Positions 8,123 to 15,096 of a DNA stretch of 19,309 bases are shown here, in pieces. The notes under the pieces are model-generated. The model did no database searches, was not told the origin of the DNA, and saw only the letters and a program-made list of their open reading frames with translations. Each line of letters opens with the position of its first letter. Within the stretch, counting starts at the first letter, position 1. Source of the stretch: Candidatus Brocadia sp. (GTDB lineage Bacteria; Planctomycetota; Brocadiia; Brocadiales; Brocadiaceae); NCBI GenBank assembly GCA_030837935.1, contig JAUQXU010000225.1, positions 1-19,309 on the forward strand. The letters are read 5' to 3'. The position numbers and the translations under genes are program-made.

Positions 8123-8180
8123 TTTTTGAAAAATATCTTTCAACTGCTCGCTCCCAAACTCCTGTTTGGGAGCGTAATGG
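8123..8180. repeat. Dispersed double-palindrome repeat, copy 1
   Basis: It aligns without gaps to 16717-16774, with three differences in 58 positions. It has two palindromes. The first, TGAAAAATATCTTTCA (8127-8142), is one change away from perfect. The second is a hairpin with arms GCTCCCAAAC (8150-8159) and GTTTGGGAGC (8164-8173) around a TCCT loop, ten perfect pairs. It sits 24 bp from the stop of the HlyD/ABC remnant, at the junction from AT-rich to GC-rich sequence. Confidence 0.85.
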
Positions 8181-8204
8181 ACGCCGAACAGCCAGGCATG
8201 TCCC

Positions 8205-8561
8205 TCACTGGCCGGTCAGCATCTTCATCGTTGTCGTCTTGCCGCAGCCGCTGGAACCGAGGAAGCCGAAGATTTTTCCCTCCCGCGCCGTAGACAGGAA
8301 GAAGGTCGTATAGACATCGGCGATATCAACCAGGTTCAGCGCTTTACCGCCCGCGTAAAGCACCTCGCCGGGCTGTGCGATGCGATACTGTACGCAACCG
8401 TCACGCGGTGACTTCAGAGCGCTATCGTTGATGTTAGCCCGGAGTCGTTCGATCCGCGCCTTCGACGCTTCAACGGACGCTTCCGCCTGGATGACCTGCG
8501 ATTTGGCTGTGGTGATGGCGGCGTCCGCTACCGCCACGTTTGCTTTTGCTGCGTTGAAGTC
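8205..8561 (-). pseudogene. Remnant: HlyD-type membrane-fusion fragment fused in frame to an ABC ATPase Walker A fragment
   Basis: The minus-strand frame reads NAAKANVAVADAA then, counting from the GTG at 8537, a coiled-coil segment (residues 1-35) and a lipoyl/beta-barrel segment (LKSPRDG, 41-47; IAQPGEVL, 53-60; LNLVDIADVYTTFF, 67-80) typical of HlyD/YhiI-like adaptors. At about residue 84-86 it jumps to GKIFGFLG and Walker A GSSGCGKT (94-101), then MKMLTG, typical of an ABC ATPase such as RbbA/YhiH, and stops. Adaptor and ATPase genes are neighbours in yhiI-rbbA type operons, so an internal deletion that joined them explains this. Both ends are truncated, and it is clearly richer in GC than its surroundings, suggesting foreign origin. 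Expression as a protein is unlikely. Confidence 0.85.
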
Positions 8562-8621
8562 GGTGGAATTGCCCGATTTTACTGATGAACTTAAATTAGG
8601 TTGCCTTTGACAGGGACTTCA

Positions 8622-8649
8622 TCGGTTCGATTGTCCTCGATTGAACCGA
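8622..8649. repeat. Strong hairpin downstream of the nqr operon
   Basis: TCGGTTCGATTG (8622-8633) pairs with CGATTGAACCGA (8638-8649): twelve pairs including two G-T wobbles, with a four-base loop. It lies 117 bp past the stop of the last minus-strand gene (8767) and at the edge of the HlyD remnant. No T-run follows on either strand. Its GATTGAACC half recurs in the hairpin between nqrC and nqrD. Confidence 0.6.
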
Positions 8650-8766
8650 AATATTTGGTGTGCTGACATCATGTAATGTTGTTACAAACCCTTTAATTGT
8701 TCAAAAGGAGAAAGGAGACTTGTATTGGTTATATCCATATGTGCAGGGCAATTTTATCTAAATATT

Positions 8767-9234
8767 CTATGTTTCTGGCAAAAGCCTAAAGATTTTTATC
8801 GCAACTAAAGGATCGATTCTAAACCTGCATCCTTTGCCCTGAAAAAAATCATGCTTTTCGATAAGATTTATTCCCAGGCTGGTAATGACAAGCGAAAGAT
8901 TGTTAGCGCTATCGATAACGACCACCTCGCCTTTTTCAAAAAGGCCATCTTTGCAGAATGGCGATGGAATACGTCCCATTGATTCATGAAACACGGCCTT
9001 CACATTCTTTTTTATCTCAACTTCTGCACCAAAAGTATTTCTCGCTTTTTGATAAGCATCTCTCAGTGCCTGTACCAGCAATTTTTTTGGCACACCTGTT
9101 TTTTCAAGCGTGCGTAAATCTTCGGTAGTAATTTCCTCAAAAGAGCGGTTATCTGTTCCCAAGAAACCTTCTTTCGAGAATTTTGATGGCTTCAGATTAT
9201 GAATCAACCTCTGATCTTCCGGCGATAGTTTCAT
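8767..9234 (-). CDS. Unrecognised 155-aa protein translationally linked to nqrF
   Basis: I do not recognise this family. The start at ATG 9234 is chosen because AAAGGGA (9244-9250) lies 9 nt upstream; an in-frame TTG at 9261 would overlap nqrF by eight bases. Counted from ATG 9234, the protein begins MKLSPEDQRLIHNL, has a charged, helical N-terminal half (EEITTEDLRTLEKTGVP), then GRIPSPFCKDGLFEKGEVVVID and SLGINLIEKHDFFQGKGCRF. It has no membrane segment or signal peptide; only two cysteines, so no obvious metal-cluster motif. The nqrF stop is 19 nt upstream of this start, so it is the last gene of the operon. A role in NQR assembly, regulation or function is suggested only by position. Confidence 0.75.
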   Translation of the reverse strand: MKLSPEDQRLIHNLKPSKFSKEGFLGTDNRSFEEITTEDLRTLEKTGVPKKLLVQALRDAYQKARNTFGAEVEIKKNVKAVFHESMGRIPSPFCKDGLFEKGEVVVIDSANNLSLVITSLGINLIEKHDFFQGKGCRFRIDPLVAIKIFRLLPET

Positions 9235-9243
9235 AAATGAAAA

Positions 9244-9250
9244 TCCCTTT
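9244..9250 (-). promoter_or_regulatory. Ribosome binding site deciding the start of the 155-aa gene
   Basis: On the minus strand AAAGGGA lies 9 nt before ATG 9234 and just after the nqrF stop codon. It favours this ATG over the TTG at 9261. Confidence 0.6.
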
Positions 9251-9253
9251 ATC

Positions 9254-10372
9254 TTAAGCAAATTTATCGTAAAAAATACGGTCTTCAGTCATACCGGCCT
9301 TTGTCAAGACTTTAATACATGCGTCGATCATGCCCGGCGAACCGCAGAGATACCCTTCGTTTTTAGAACAATCAGGCATGTGGCGCGCCACAACATCGGT
9401 GATTAGACCACGCTCGCCTTTCCAATCTGAGTTAGCTGGCTCGTTGGAAAGTGCTGGAATGAATTTAAACCAGGGGACTTCTTGCTGAAGTTTGGTTAGT
9501 TCATCAACAAAAAATAAGTCCTTCTGTGTAAGGGCGCCGAAAAAGTAAGTAGCCTTACGCGTGTTTCCCTTTTCCTTTATATCCCTTAATATGCCCCAGA
9601 TCGGCGCCATGCCGCTTCCGCCAGCAATAAAGATAATCTCAGCGTCGGTATTCGAAAGGTGAAATTTACCGTGTGGTCCGCTAAAAGTGACTTCCTGCCC
9701 TTCCTTGAGATGCTCAAATACCCAGGTAGTGCAAATACCATTAGGGACTTTACGGATCATAAGCTCGATGTGATTTTTATCAGATGGGGGAGAAGACATA
9801 GAATAAGCACGCATAACCCGGTCATTTCCATCATATTCTTCAGATTCAAGCTGAACGTAATGTCCGGCGACAAAATCTATGGTCTTCGGCTCAAGGAGTT
9901 CAATGCGTAATTCCACGATGTCATAAGTCAGCGGCCGTTTATGGAGAAGCTTTCCTTTGTATTTCCTGACCGATAATAATTCTTTCGGTACGCGTATCTT
10001 GATGTCTTTTCGTACCTTAACCTGACAGGAAAGGCGTACCTGGTTTTTGCGTTCTTCGGGGCCCAAATAGGGTTCTTCAACCGGACTGATCATGCTCCCG
10101 CCTTCAGTCACCTGCACCTTACAATAGGCACAGGTGCCGCGTCCCCCACAGGCCGATGGTATGAAAATTTCGTTCTCCGCAAGTGATGACAGTAAGGAAC
10201 CTCCGCCAGGGACTTGTAATTTCTTTTCACCCTCGTTAACATCAATGCAGCACGTACCGTAATTAAGGATCTTCTTCTCGGCAAGGATGAGAAGAAGTGC
10301 CAAAATCAGTCCTGTAATCAAAAGAAACCCGACTGAAATGCCGATAGAAAAAAGGATGCTACCTGGTATCAT
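9254..10372 (-). CDS. nqrF: Na+-translocating NADH:quinone reductase subunit F
   Basis: NADH-oxidising entry subunit of Na+-NQR, carrying FAD and a [2Fe-2S] cluster, anchored in the inner membrane. The 372-aa protein has an N-terminal membrane helix (about 6-30), a plant-type ferredoxin domain with cluster ligands C75-x5-C81-x2-C84 and C116, an FAD-binding segment RAYS (188-191) and a nucleotide-binding GGSGMAP (251-257), ending in CGSPGMIDACIKVL and FYDKFA, the typical NqrF C-terminus. It is somewhat shorter than the well-known NqrF of about 407 aa but complete in motifs. Its start overlaps the nqrE stop (ATGA at 10369-10372), implying coupled translation. The ferredoxin-FAD fusion is what separates this cluster from Rnf. 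Confidence 0.95.
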   Translation of the reverse strand: MIPGSILFSIGISVGFLLITGLILALLLILAEKKILNYGTCCIDVNEGEKKLQVPGGGSLLSSLAENEIFIPSACGGRGTCAYCKVQVTEGGSMISPVEEPYLGPEERKNQVRLSCQVKVRKDIKIRVPKELLSVRKYKGKLLHKRPLTYDIVELRIELLEPKTIDFVAGHYVQLESEEYDGNDRVMRAYSMSSPPSDKNHIELMIRKVPNGICTTWVFEHLKEGQEVTFSGPHGKFHLSNTDAEIIFIAGGSGMAPIWGILRDIKEKGNTRKATYFFGALTQKDLFFVDELTKLQQEVPWFKFIPALSNEPANSDWKGERGLITDVVARHMPDCSKNEGYLCGSPGMIDACIKVLTKAGMTEDRIFYDKFA

Positions 10373-10977
10373 ATTTTTATCATTCCCGAAAATCCCACAA
10401 ACGCAAGCGCCATTATACCAATAATAATAAGGGTAATGGCAGGACCCTCAAGACCTTTGGGAAGCTCGTTTTCTTTTGTTTTCTCACGGATACCACCGAT
10501 CAGGGTAATTGCGAGAAACCAGCCAAAACCGCCGCCAGCGCCAAAGGCAAAGGCCTGCCAGAAGGTATAGGGTTTGTTCAACATAAAAAGTGCAATGCCC
10601 AGAATTGCACAGTTGACTGTAATGAGAGGCAGAAAAATACCCAGGGTATAGTATAACTTTTCAGAAAAACGCTCAATGATCATTTCCAGGAGCTGTACAA
10701 AGGCTGCAATAATAACGATAAAGGTTAACAGGCGCAAATACTCTATACCAAGAGGAAGAAGGATATATTTATAAACCAAAAAATTGAGCGCTGTCGTGCT
10801 TGCAGTCACAAAAATCACTGCACTGCCGAGACCGATACTGGTATCGACCTTCCTGGAGATCGCCAAACACGAACACATTCCCAGAAAACGCGCTAACAGG
10901 ATGTTATCTGTAAAGGCTGCGGAGGTAAAAATGAGCACCAGTGACACAAAAAAATTCATATTCTGCAATTGATCCAT
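10369..10977 (-). CDS. nqrE: Na+-NQR membrane subunit E
   Basis: Integral inner-membrane subunit of Na+-NQR, homologous to RnfA and paired with NqrD. The 202-aa protein has about six hydrophobic helices and the usual family length. The conserved Cys positions that bind the intramembrane Fe centre between NqrD and NqrE are present: C35 in FLGMCSCLA (with an extra C37) and C123 in VNCAILG. The ribosome binding site AAGGAG (plus 10984-10989) overlaps the nqrD stop codon, which ties its translation to nqrD. It ends in an ATGA overlap with nqrF. Confidence 0.94.
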   Translation of the reverse strand: MDQLQNMNFFVSLVLIFTSAAFTDNILLARFLGMCSCLAISRKVDTSIGLGSAVIFVTASTTALNFLVYKYILLPLGIEYLRLLTFIVIIAAFVQLLEMIIERFSEKLYYTLGIFLPLITVNCAILGIALFMLNKPYTFWQAFAFGAGGGFGWFLAITLIGGIREKTKENELPKGLEGPAITLIIIGIMALAFVGFSGMIKI

Positions 10978-10987
10978 GGTATACTCC

Positions 10988-11599
10988 TTATCGTTTTACT
11001 TCTTTGGTCAGCCACCTGCGGGCAAACCAGGTAAACATGCCAAGCATAAAAAATGCGCCTGGAGGCATGACCATGATGATCCATGAATGCCACCAGAGAT
11101 CGCGTGCGGGCAACGTTATACCCAAAATAGAGCCGAACCCGAGGGGCTCACGTATTGATGCAATGAAGATAAGTACGAGGGAATATCCCACCCCTGATGC
11201 AATGCCGTCAAACAGTGAAAGCAGCGGTTTGTTCTGACTGGCAAAGGCCTCTGCCCTTCCCATAATTATGCAATTGGTAATGATCAGGCCGACATAAGGA
11301 CCGATAAAGCGATGGATATCTGGGGCGAGTGCCTTAATGAAGATGTCAACCATCATAACGTAGCAGGCGATAATAAGTACCTGGATAATCATGCGTATAC
11401 GCTTCGGAGTATAATCACGCAGTAGCGAAATGGTGAGGTTGGAAAGCGCGGTGGTAAAGATTAATCCAAAACACATAAATAGTGTATTTGCCAGCAGATT
11501 GGTGACGGCCAGTGTAGAACAGATTCCTAATACCTGCCGATAGATTGGATTGTCCTGCCAGATACCGTTTAAAAAAACCTGTTTGGGTGTATAAGCCAT
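10988..11599 (-). CDS. nqrD: Na+-NQR membrane subunit D
   Basis: Integral inner-membrane subunit, homologous to RnfE, partner of NqrE. The 203-aa protein has about six hydrophobic segments. Conserved cysteines C27 (LGICSTLAV) and C110 (ITNCIIMGRAEAFA) are at the family positions for the shared Fe centre. ATG 11599 has an AGGAT site at good spacing. A 94-nt gap with a perfect hairpin (11646-11668) separates it from nqrC, the only sizeable gap in this operon. Confidence 0.94.
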   Translation of the reverse strand: MAYTPKQVFLNGIWQDNPIYRQVLGICSTLAVTNLLANTLFMCFGLIFTTALSNLTISLLRDYTPKRIRMIIQVLIIACYVMMVDIFIKALAPDIHRFIGPYVGLIITNCIIMGRAEAFASQNKPLLSLFDGIASGVGYSLVLIFIASIREPLGFGSILGITLPARDLWWHSWIIMVMPPGAFFMLGMFTWFARRWLTKEVKR

Positions 11600-11645
11600 A
11601 TATTTTATCCTGTACGTTTTGCTTTAGAGTACCGTTCAAATATAT

Positions 11646-11668
11646 GGTTCAATCTGCAAGATTGAACC
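11646..11668 (-). repeat. Perfect hairpin between nqrC and nqrD
   Basis: Arms GGTTCAATCT (11646-11655) and AGATTGAACC (11659-11668) pair over ten bases around a three-base loop. It is inside the operon and lacks a T-run on the coding strand, so it is more likely an RNA processing or stability element, or a dispersed repeat, than a full terminator. Confidence 0.75.
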
Positions 11669-11693
11669 AGCCTCGAAAAAGACAAAATCCGCA

Positions 11694-12359
11694 TCATTCC
11701 AAAGAAGGAGACGGAACCTCAGACATCTTTTTTTCTCCCCGCTCTTTTATAACTGCTCTGAATGCCTCAAGTTCGCTGTTTAAAAACTTCATGAGCGCCA
11801 GGGATGTCTGTGTAGCGCCTGTAATAGCATCAACCCGGTTTTTTGCACTGGGAATAGGCGCCGGACCTACAATAATACGTTTATCAGCCGGTTGGTCCCA
11901 TGCAATGGAAATACCTTTAAATTGATCAATAAACCAACCTTCTTCAATGCGTGCCCCCAACCCGGGTGTCTCCTTCTGATCAAGAAATTGAATATTCACA
12001 ATTTTCGACAGGTCTGCTGAAAGTATAATAATTCCAGAAATACGGTCCCAGAATCCTGTGCCGCTGAAAACAAACCCGATATTGCCGGTTTCCTTTTGTT
12101 TATACACTTCCCATGTACGCCCTTCATAAGTTACCTGCTCATGGCTTATGTTGTCATCAATTGCCTTTTGAAAAGCATCAGCGGACGCTCCGGTGACAGA
12201 GAGATTAAATACGCGGCATATGCTCCTGTTCTTATGCAGCTTTTCGTTTTTGATGAGCATATTTAGTGTCGCATAATGCACAGAAGAAATGGCCGTACCA
12301 AAAACCGTACAAATAATTATCATGAAGCCGAGAATATATGCGGGAGATGTTTTTTTCAT
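11694..12359 (-). CDS. nqrC: Na+-NQR subunit C with covalent-FMN site
   Basis: Flavoprotein subunit of Na+-NQR with FMN linked through a phosphoester to threonine; homologous to RnfG. The 221-aa protein (known NqrC about 257) has one N-terminal membrane helix (about 8-30) and a periplasmic flavin domain. Diagnostic segments are QKETPGLGARI (128-138) and DAITGATQTS (177-186), where T183 of TGAT is the expected FMN-bearing residue; the first position is Thr instead of the more common Ser. Its ATG overlaps the nqrB stop by ATGA at 12356-12359. The C-terminus carries an extra charged tail (about 199-221) after the flavin domain. Confidence 0.94.
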   Translation of the reverse strand: MKKTSPAYILGFMIIICTVFGTAISSVHYATLNMLIKNEKLHKNRSICRVFNLSVTGASADAFQKAIDDNISHEQVTYEGRTWEVYKQKETGNIGFVFSGTGFWDRISGIIILSADLSKIVNIQFLDQKETPGLGARIEEGWFIDQFKGISIAWDQPADKRIIVGPAPIPSAKNRVDAITGATQTSLALMKFLNSELEAFRAVIKERGEKKMSEVPSPSLE

Positions 12360-13429
12360 GGCGATTCAGTTACTTTCTCTGATATGGTCCCTTTCTCGGG
12401 GAGTTGGGGTTTTTTCATACGAGTTATCCATAAATCGAGAGAGGGAGCTAGTATATTGCCGAGCAGAATAGCAAATCCTGCGCCACCGGAAAAAATACTT
12501 TTGAAACGAAAAACAACAATCATAGTTCCAATAAAGAAGCCATAAACCCACTGTGACAAAGTAGCTTTGGGTGCGCTTATTGGGTCAGTGACCATAAAGA
12601 CGGCTGCATAAAAGAGTGCACCGGAAAACATGGTGAAGGGTGGCGCAGGAACCGTTTTGATACCGAAGGCATACCTGAAAATGAGTGAAGAGATTAATGC
12701 CCCTAACAATGTTGACAAGGTCAAGCGCCAATTTGCGGTTTTGGTCCATAATAAATAAACACACGAAAACATTATTACAAGCGCTGAAACTTCGCCCATT
12801 GAACCTGCACCCAAAACCATTTTTTGGCCTTCATATTCAAAGATGGTTCCTATATTTCCAAGGAACAGGGAAAGAATTGAACTATCGTAACCATAATTTC
12901 GATTTGCCCACATAGGTGTTGCTGAGGTTATTGCATCAACAACTTTCAGCCCTGCTTCTGCAATATATTGCGCAGGTTGTTCTAAAGCTGTTACACTCCA
13001 GTGGCCAAATCCACCTGGAAATCCTGTAAATACCGGTACAAACTGGCCTGTTAATTCGATAGGGAAGCATACAAAAACAAAGCCGCGTCCAACAATGGCT
13101 GGATTAAATACATTTTTCCCGAATCCTCCAAACATCTCTTTCGCAAATAAGATAGCGATAATAGCGCCAACTGCGACTATCCACAACGGTGTGGTTGGTG
13201 GGAGAGAAAGGGCATATATCCCGGCAGTAACAAAACATGCATGGCTTATTTTCCCCTTTCGCACGGAAGCCATAATCCATTCTGCCAAGAAAGCAAATAA
13301 CATTGAAACGGCTATAATGCTCATGACATACCAGCCAAAAAAGTAGATGGCTACTGCTGCAACCGGCACGAGCGAATACAGCACACGCAGCATAATATCC
13401 TGTTTCAGGAATTGAGGAGAAGAAACCAT
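12356..13429 (-). CDS. nqrB: Na+-NQR subunit B
   Basis: Large integral membrane subunit of Na+-NQR, carrying covalent FMN and riboflavin in studied members and forming part of the Na+ path; homologous to RnfD. The 357-aa protein is shorter than classical NqrB (about 410), mainly at the N-terminus. Family marks are PPTTPLWIVAVGAI (77-90), FAKEMFGGFGKNVFNPAIVGR (95-115), DAITSATPMW (165-174) with T171 as the FMN-bearing threonine, GAGSMGE and the later DPISAPK segment. It is the first gene of the operon; no nqrA precedes it. No clear ribosome binding site is visible before ATG 13429. Confidence 0.94.
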   Translation of the reverse strand: MVSSPQFLKQDIMLRVLYSLVPVAAVAIYFFGWYVMSIIAVSMLFAFLAEWIMASVRKGKISHACFVTAGIYALSLPPTTPLWIVAVGAIIAILFAKEMFGGFGKNVFNPAIVGRGFVFVCFPIELTGQFVPVFTGFPGGFGHWSVTALEQPAQYIAEAGLKVVDAITSATPMWANRNYGYDSSILSLFLGNIGTIFEYEGQKMVLGAGSMGEVSALVIMFSCVYLLWTKTANWRLTLSTLLGALISSLIFRYAFGIKTVPAPPFTMFSGALFYAAVFMVTDPISAPKATLSQWVYGFFIGTMIVVFRFKSIFSGGAGFAILLGNILAPSLDLWITRMKKPQLPEKGTISEKVTESP

Positions 13430-13487
13430 TTTTTATACCAAAGAAAAAGTACCCTAAATTTTAAAAAGTAGAATATTCATAACGTAA

Positions 13488-13502
13488 ACAATTGTTATGC
13501 CA
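13488..13502 (-). promoter_or_regulatory. Candidate sigma54-like promoter of the nqr operon
   Basis: Read on the minus strand, TGGCA (13502-13498) and TTG (13491-13489) have the exact spacing of the TGGCAC-N5-TTGC element. The weak point is T in place of the C of the -12 GC pair (13488). Transcription would begin near 13476, giving a leader of about 47 nt. An inverted repeat CATAAC/GTTATG (13478-13499) overlaps it. By eye only. Confidence 0.25.
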
Positions 13503-13862
13503 AAGTAACGATCTTCAAAAACATCGCACAAATATGTCCTAGTTATATTCATATCTACTATTTACAGAAACGTAAATAAACAGCAAGGTTAGATTGCCAG
13601 ATATTTTTATCAAGAAATTTAGACCAAAAATCTATTTATTTAGATTTTTAAGGGTAAAAGTTGCTGAGATGATTACAGGGTACCGGGTATATTGCAAAAG
13701 AGAGAATCTGATGTAACTGTATAAGATCGGATATAACGTAATAATGTTGGTAAGAAAAAGGTACAGATGTTGTCTTCAAAATAAACCTTAGCAAAAAAAC
13801 ATGATTGGAGTGCCTTCCATGAGTATCAAGTTTTAAAACTAAACAATAATCTGTCAGTTTTT

Positions 13863-13906
13863 TCTGTGAAATCTGCGAAATCTGTGGTAAAAATTCTGTG
13901 GTAAAT
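13863..13906 (+). repeat. Degenerate tandem TCTGTG units upstream of aroB
   Basis: Four units follow one another: TCTGTGAAA (13863), TCTGCGAAA (13872), TCTGTGGTAAAAAT (13881) and TCTGTGGTAAAT (13895). The last two share eleven identical bases, 14 nt apart. It resembles simple intergenic repeats seen in several environmental genomes. Confidence 0.6.
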
Positions 13907-14001
13907 ATGATATAATATTTTCAAAAGTTTAACGATGCTTTTATATTCCGTCATTCCTGCTTTTCAAAGAATGATAAAGGGTCGAACAGTAACCTATTTT
14001 T

Positions 14002-15081
14002 ATGAGAACTATACGGGTTAATCTATCTGAGGATAGTTACAATATTTACATAGACAAAGGTTTCCTTGGGAAAATCGGAGATATCTTAGTAAAAGAGAAA
14101 GGACCCTGCAAGACGCTCCTGATTACAGACAGGAATATTGAGAAGGTATACGGAAATATCGTAACTGAAAGTCTTGCACGGCACAAGTTCGATATCAGGC
14201 TTATCTCATTAAAGCCAGGTGAAGAACAAAAGACACTTGAAACAGCCTTATTACTTTACGATGCATGCTTTGATCATAAACTGGATCGGAACTCACTTAT
14301 CTTGGCATTAGGTGGAGGCGTGGTAGGAGACATCAGTGGTTTTGTTGCCTCAACCTTTATGAGGGGTATTCCGTTTATTCAGGTACCTACTTCACTCCTC
14401 GCGCAAGTCGATAGCAGTATCGGCGGCAAGGTAGCAGTGAACCATCCAAAGGGTAAAAATATGATTGGAAGTTTTTATCAGCCCAAGGCTGTTTTTGTTG
14501 ATACTGATACACTTTCAACATTACCAGCAGTGGAACTTGTGGCCGGGCTTGTGGAGGTCATAAAATACGGAGTCATCAGAGATGCGGAACTATTTGAGTA
14601 TATAGAAAAGTCCCTTCAGGATATCTTGCAATTGAACTACAACGCCCTTCTTAAGATCATTGCCACTTCCTGTCAGATCAAGGCAAACGTCGTGGAAGAG
14701 GACGAAAAGGAAAAACACCTGCGTGCCATATTAAATTATGGCCATACGATTGGTCATGCCATTGAGACTCTTACCAATTACGCAAAATACAGACACGGCG
14801 AGGCGGTAGCTATTGGCATGCTTTATGCTACCAAAATTGCCATTGAAATGGGGTTGGCCAATATTACTGTGCTGGAACGACAGCTTTTATTAATCAAAAG
14901 ATTAGGGTTGCCGCTTCATACAGGATTAGAATCTGAGGGAATTGTAAGAACGCTATATACTGATAAAAAAGTCATTAGCGGCAGGCTCCGTTTTATCCTC
15001 CCAACAAAAATTGGCGAGGTTATTATATCGGATCGGGTAACCGAAGAGATTTTGCAGCGGGTATTGAACAAGCCTATTTAA
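14002..15081 (+). CDS. aroB: 3-dehydroquinate synthase
   Basis: Converts DAHP to 3-dehydroquinate in the shikimate pathway, using NAD+ and a divalent metal; cytosolic. The 359-aa length is typical. NAD-binding GGGVVGD is at 104-110, followed by the signature QVPTSLLAQVDSSIGGK (127-143) and NHPKGKNMIGSFYQP. The metal ligands expected in the family are E185 in GLVEVIKYG, the His in GHTIGHAIE and the His in RHGEAVAIGM; all are present. ATG 14002 has no clear Shine-Dalgarno, but the protein begins where family members begin. It is followed after 15 nt by dprA, so the two are likely one transcript. Confidence 0.97.
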   Translation: MRTIRVNLSEDSYNIYIDKGFLGKIGDILVKEKGPCKTLLITDRNIEKVYGNIVTESLARHKFDIRLISLKPGEEQKTLETALLLYDACFDHKLDRNSLILALGGGVVGDISGFVASTFMRGIPFIQVPTSLLAQVDSSIGGKVAVNHPKGKNMIGSFYQPKAVFVDTDTLSTLPAVELVAGLVEVIKYGVIRDAELFEYIEKSLQDILQLNYNALLKIIATSCQIKANVVEEDEKEKHLRAILNYGHTIGHAIETLTNYAKYRHGEAVAIGMLYATKIAIEMGLANITVLERQLLLIKRLGLPLHTGLESEGIVRTLYTDKKVISGRLRFILPTKIGEVIISDRVTEEILQRVLNKPI

Positions 15082-15096
15082 TTAGAGGAAACCGCA

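Larger units (their letters stand above)
7898..8204. other. Gene-free AT-rich stretch with two inverted repeats
   Basis: No gene. It contains the upstream region of the thioesterase, the inverted repeat 8061-8108 and the dispersed hairpin repeat 8123-8180. It borders the decayed HlyD/ABC fragment, so part of it probably results from past rearrangement. Confidence 0.6.
13430..14001. other. Divergent intergenic region between nqrB and aroB
   Basis: No gene and no trace of nqrA. It is very AT-rich. It contains a sigma54-like element facing nqrB (13488-13502), an inverted repeat CATAAC/GTTATG (13478-13499) and a degenerate tandem array of TCTGTG units before aroB (13863-13906). A TATAAT hexamer at 13911-13916 could be a -10 box for aroB, but no matching -35 is seen. 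A fragment reading CCGTCATTCCTGC near 13947 resembles the arm of common dispersed repeats. Confidence 0.55.

Noticed and set aside
8205..8537. Functional ABC transporter gene
   Set aside because: Only the Walker A part is present; no signature motif, Walker B or membrane segments, and it is preceded by a truncated adaptor.
8767..13429. Rnf complex instead of NQR
   Set aside because: RnfB and RnfC types are absent, and the terminal subunit has the ferredoxin-FAD-NADH layout of NqrF.
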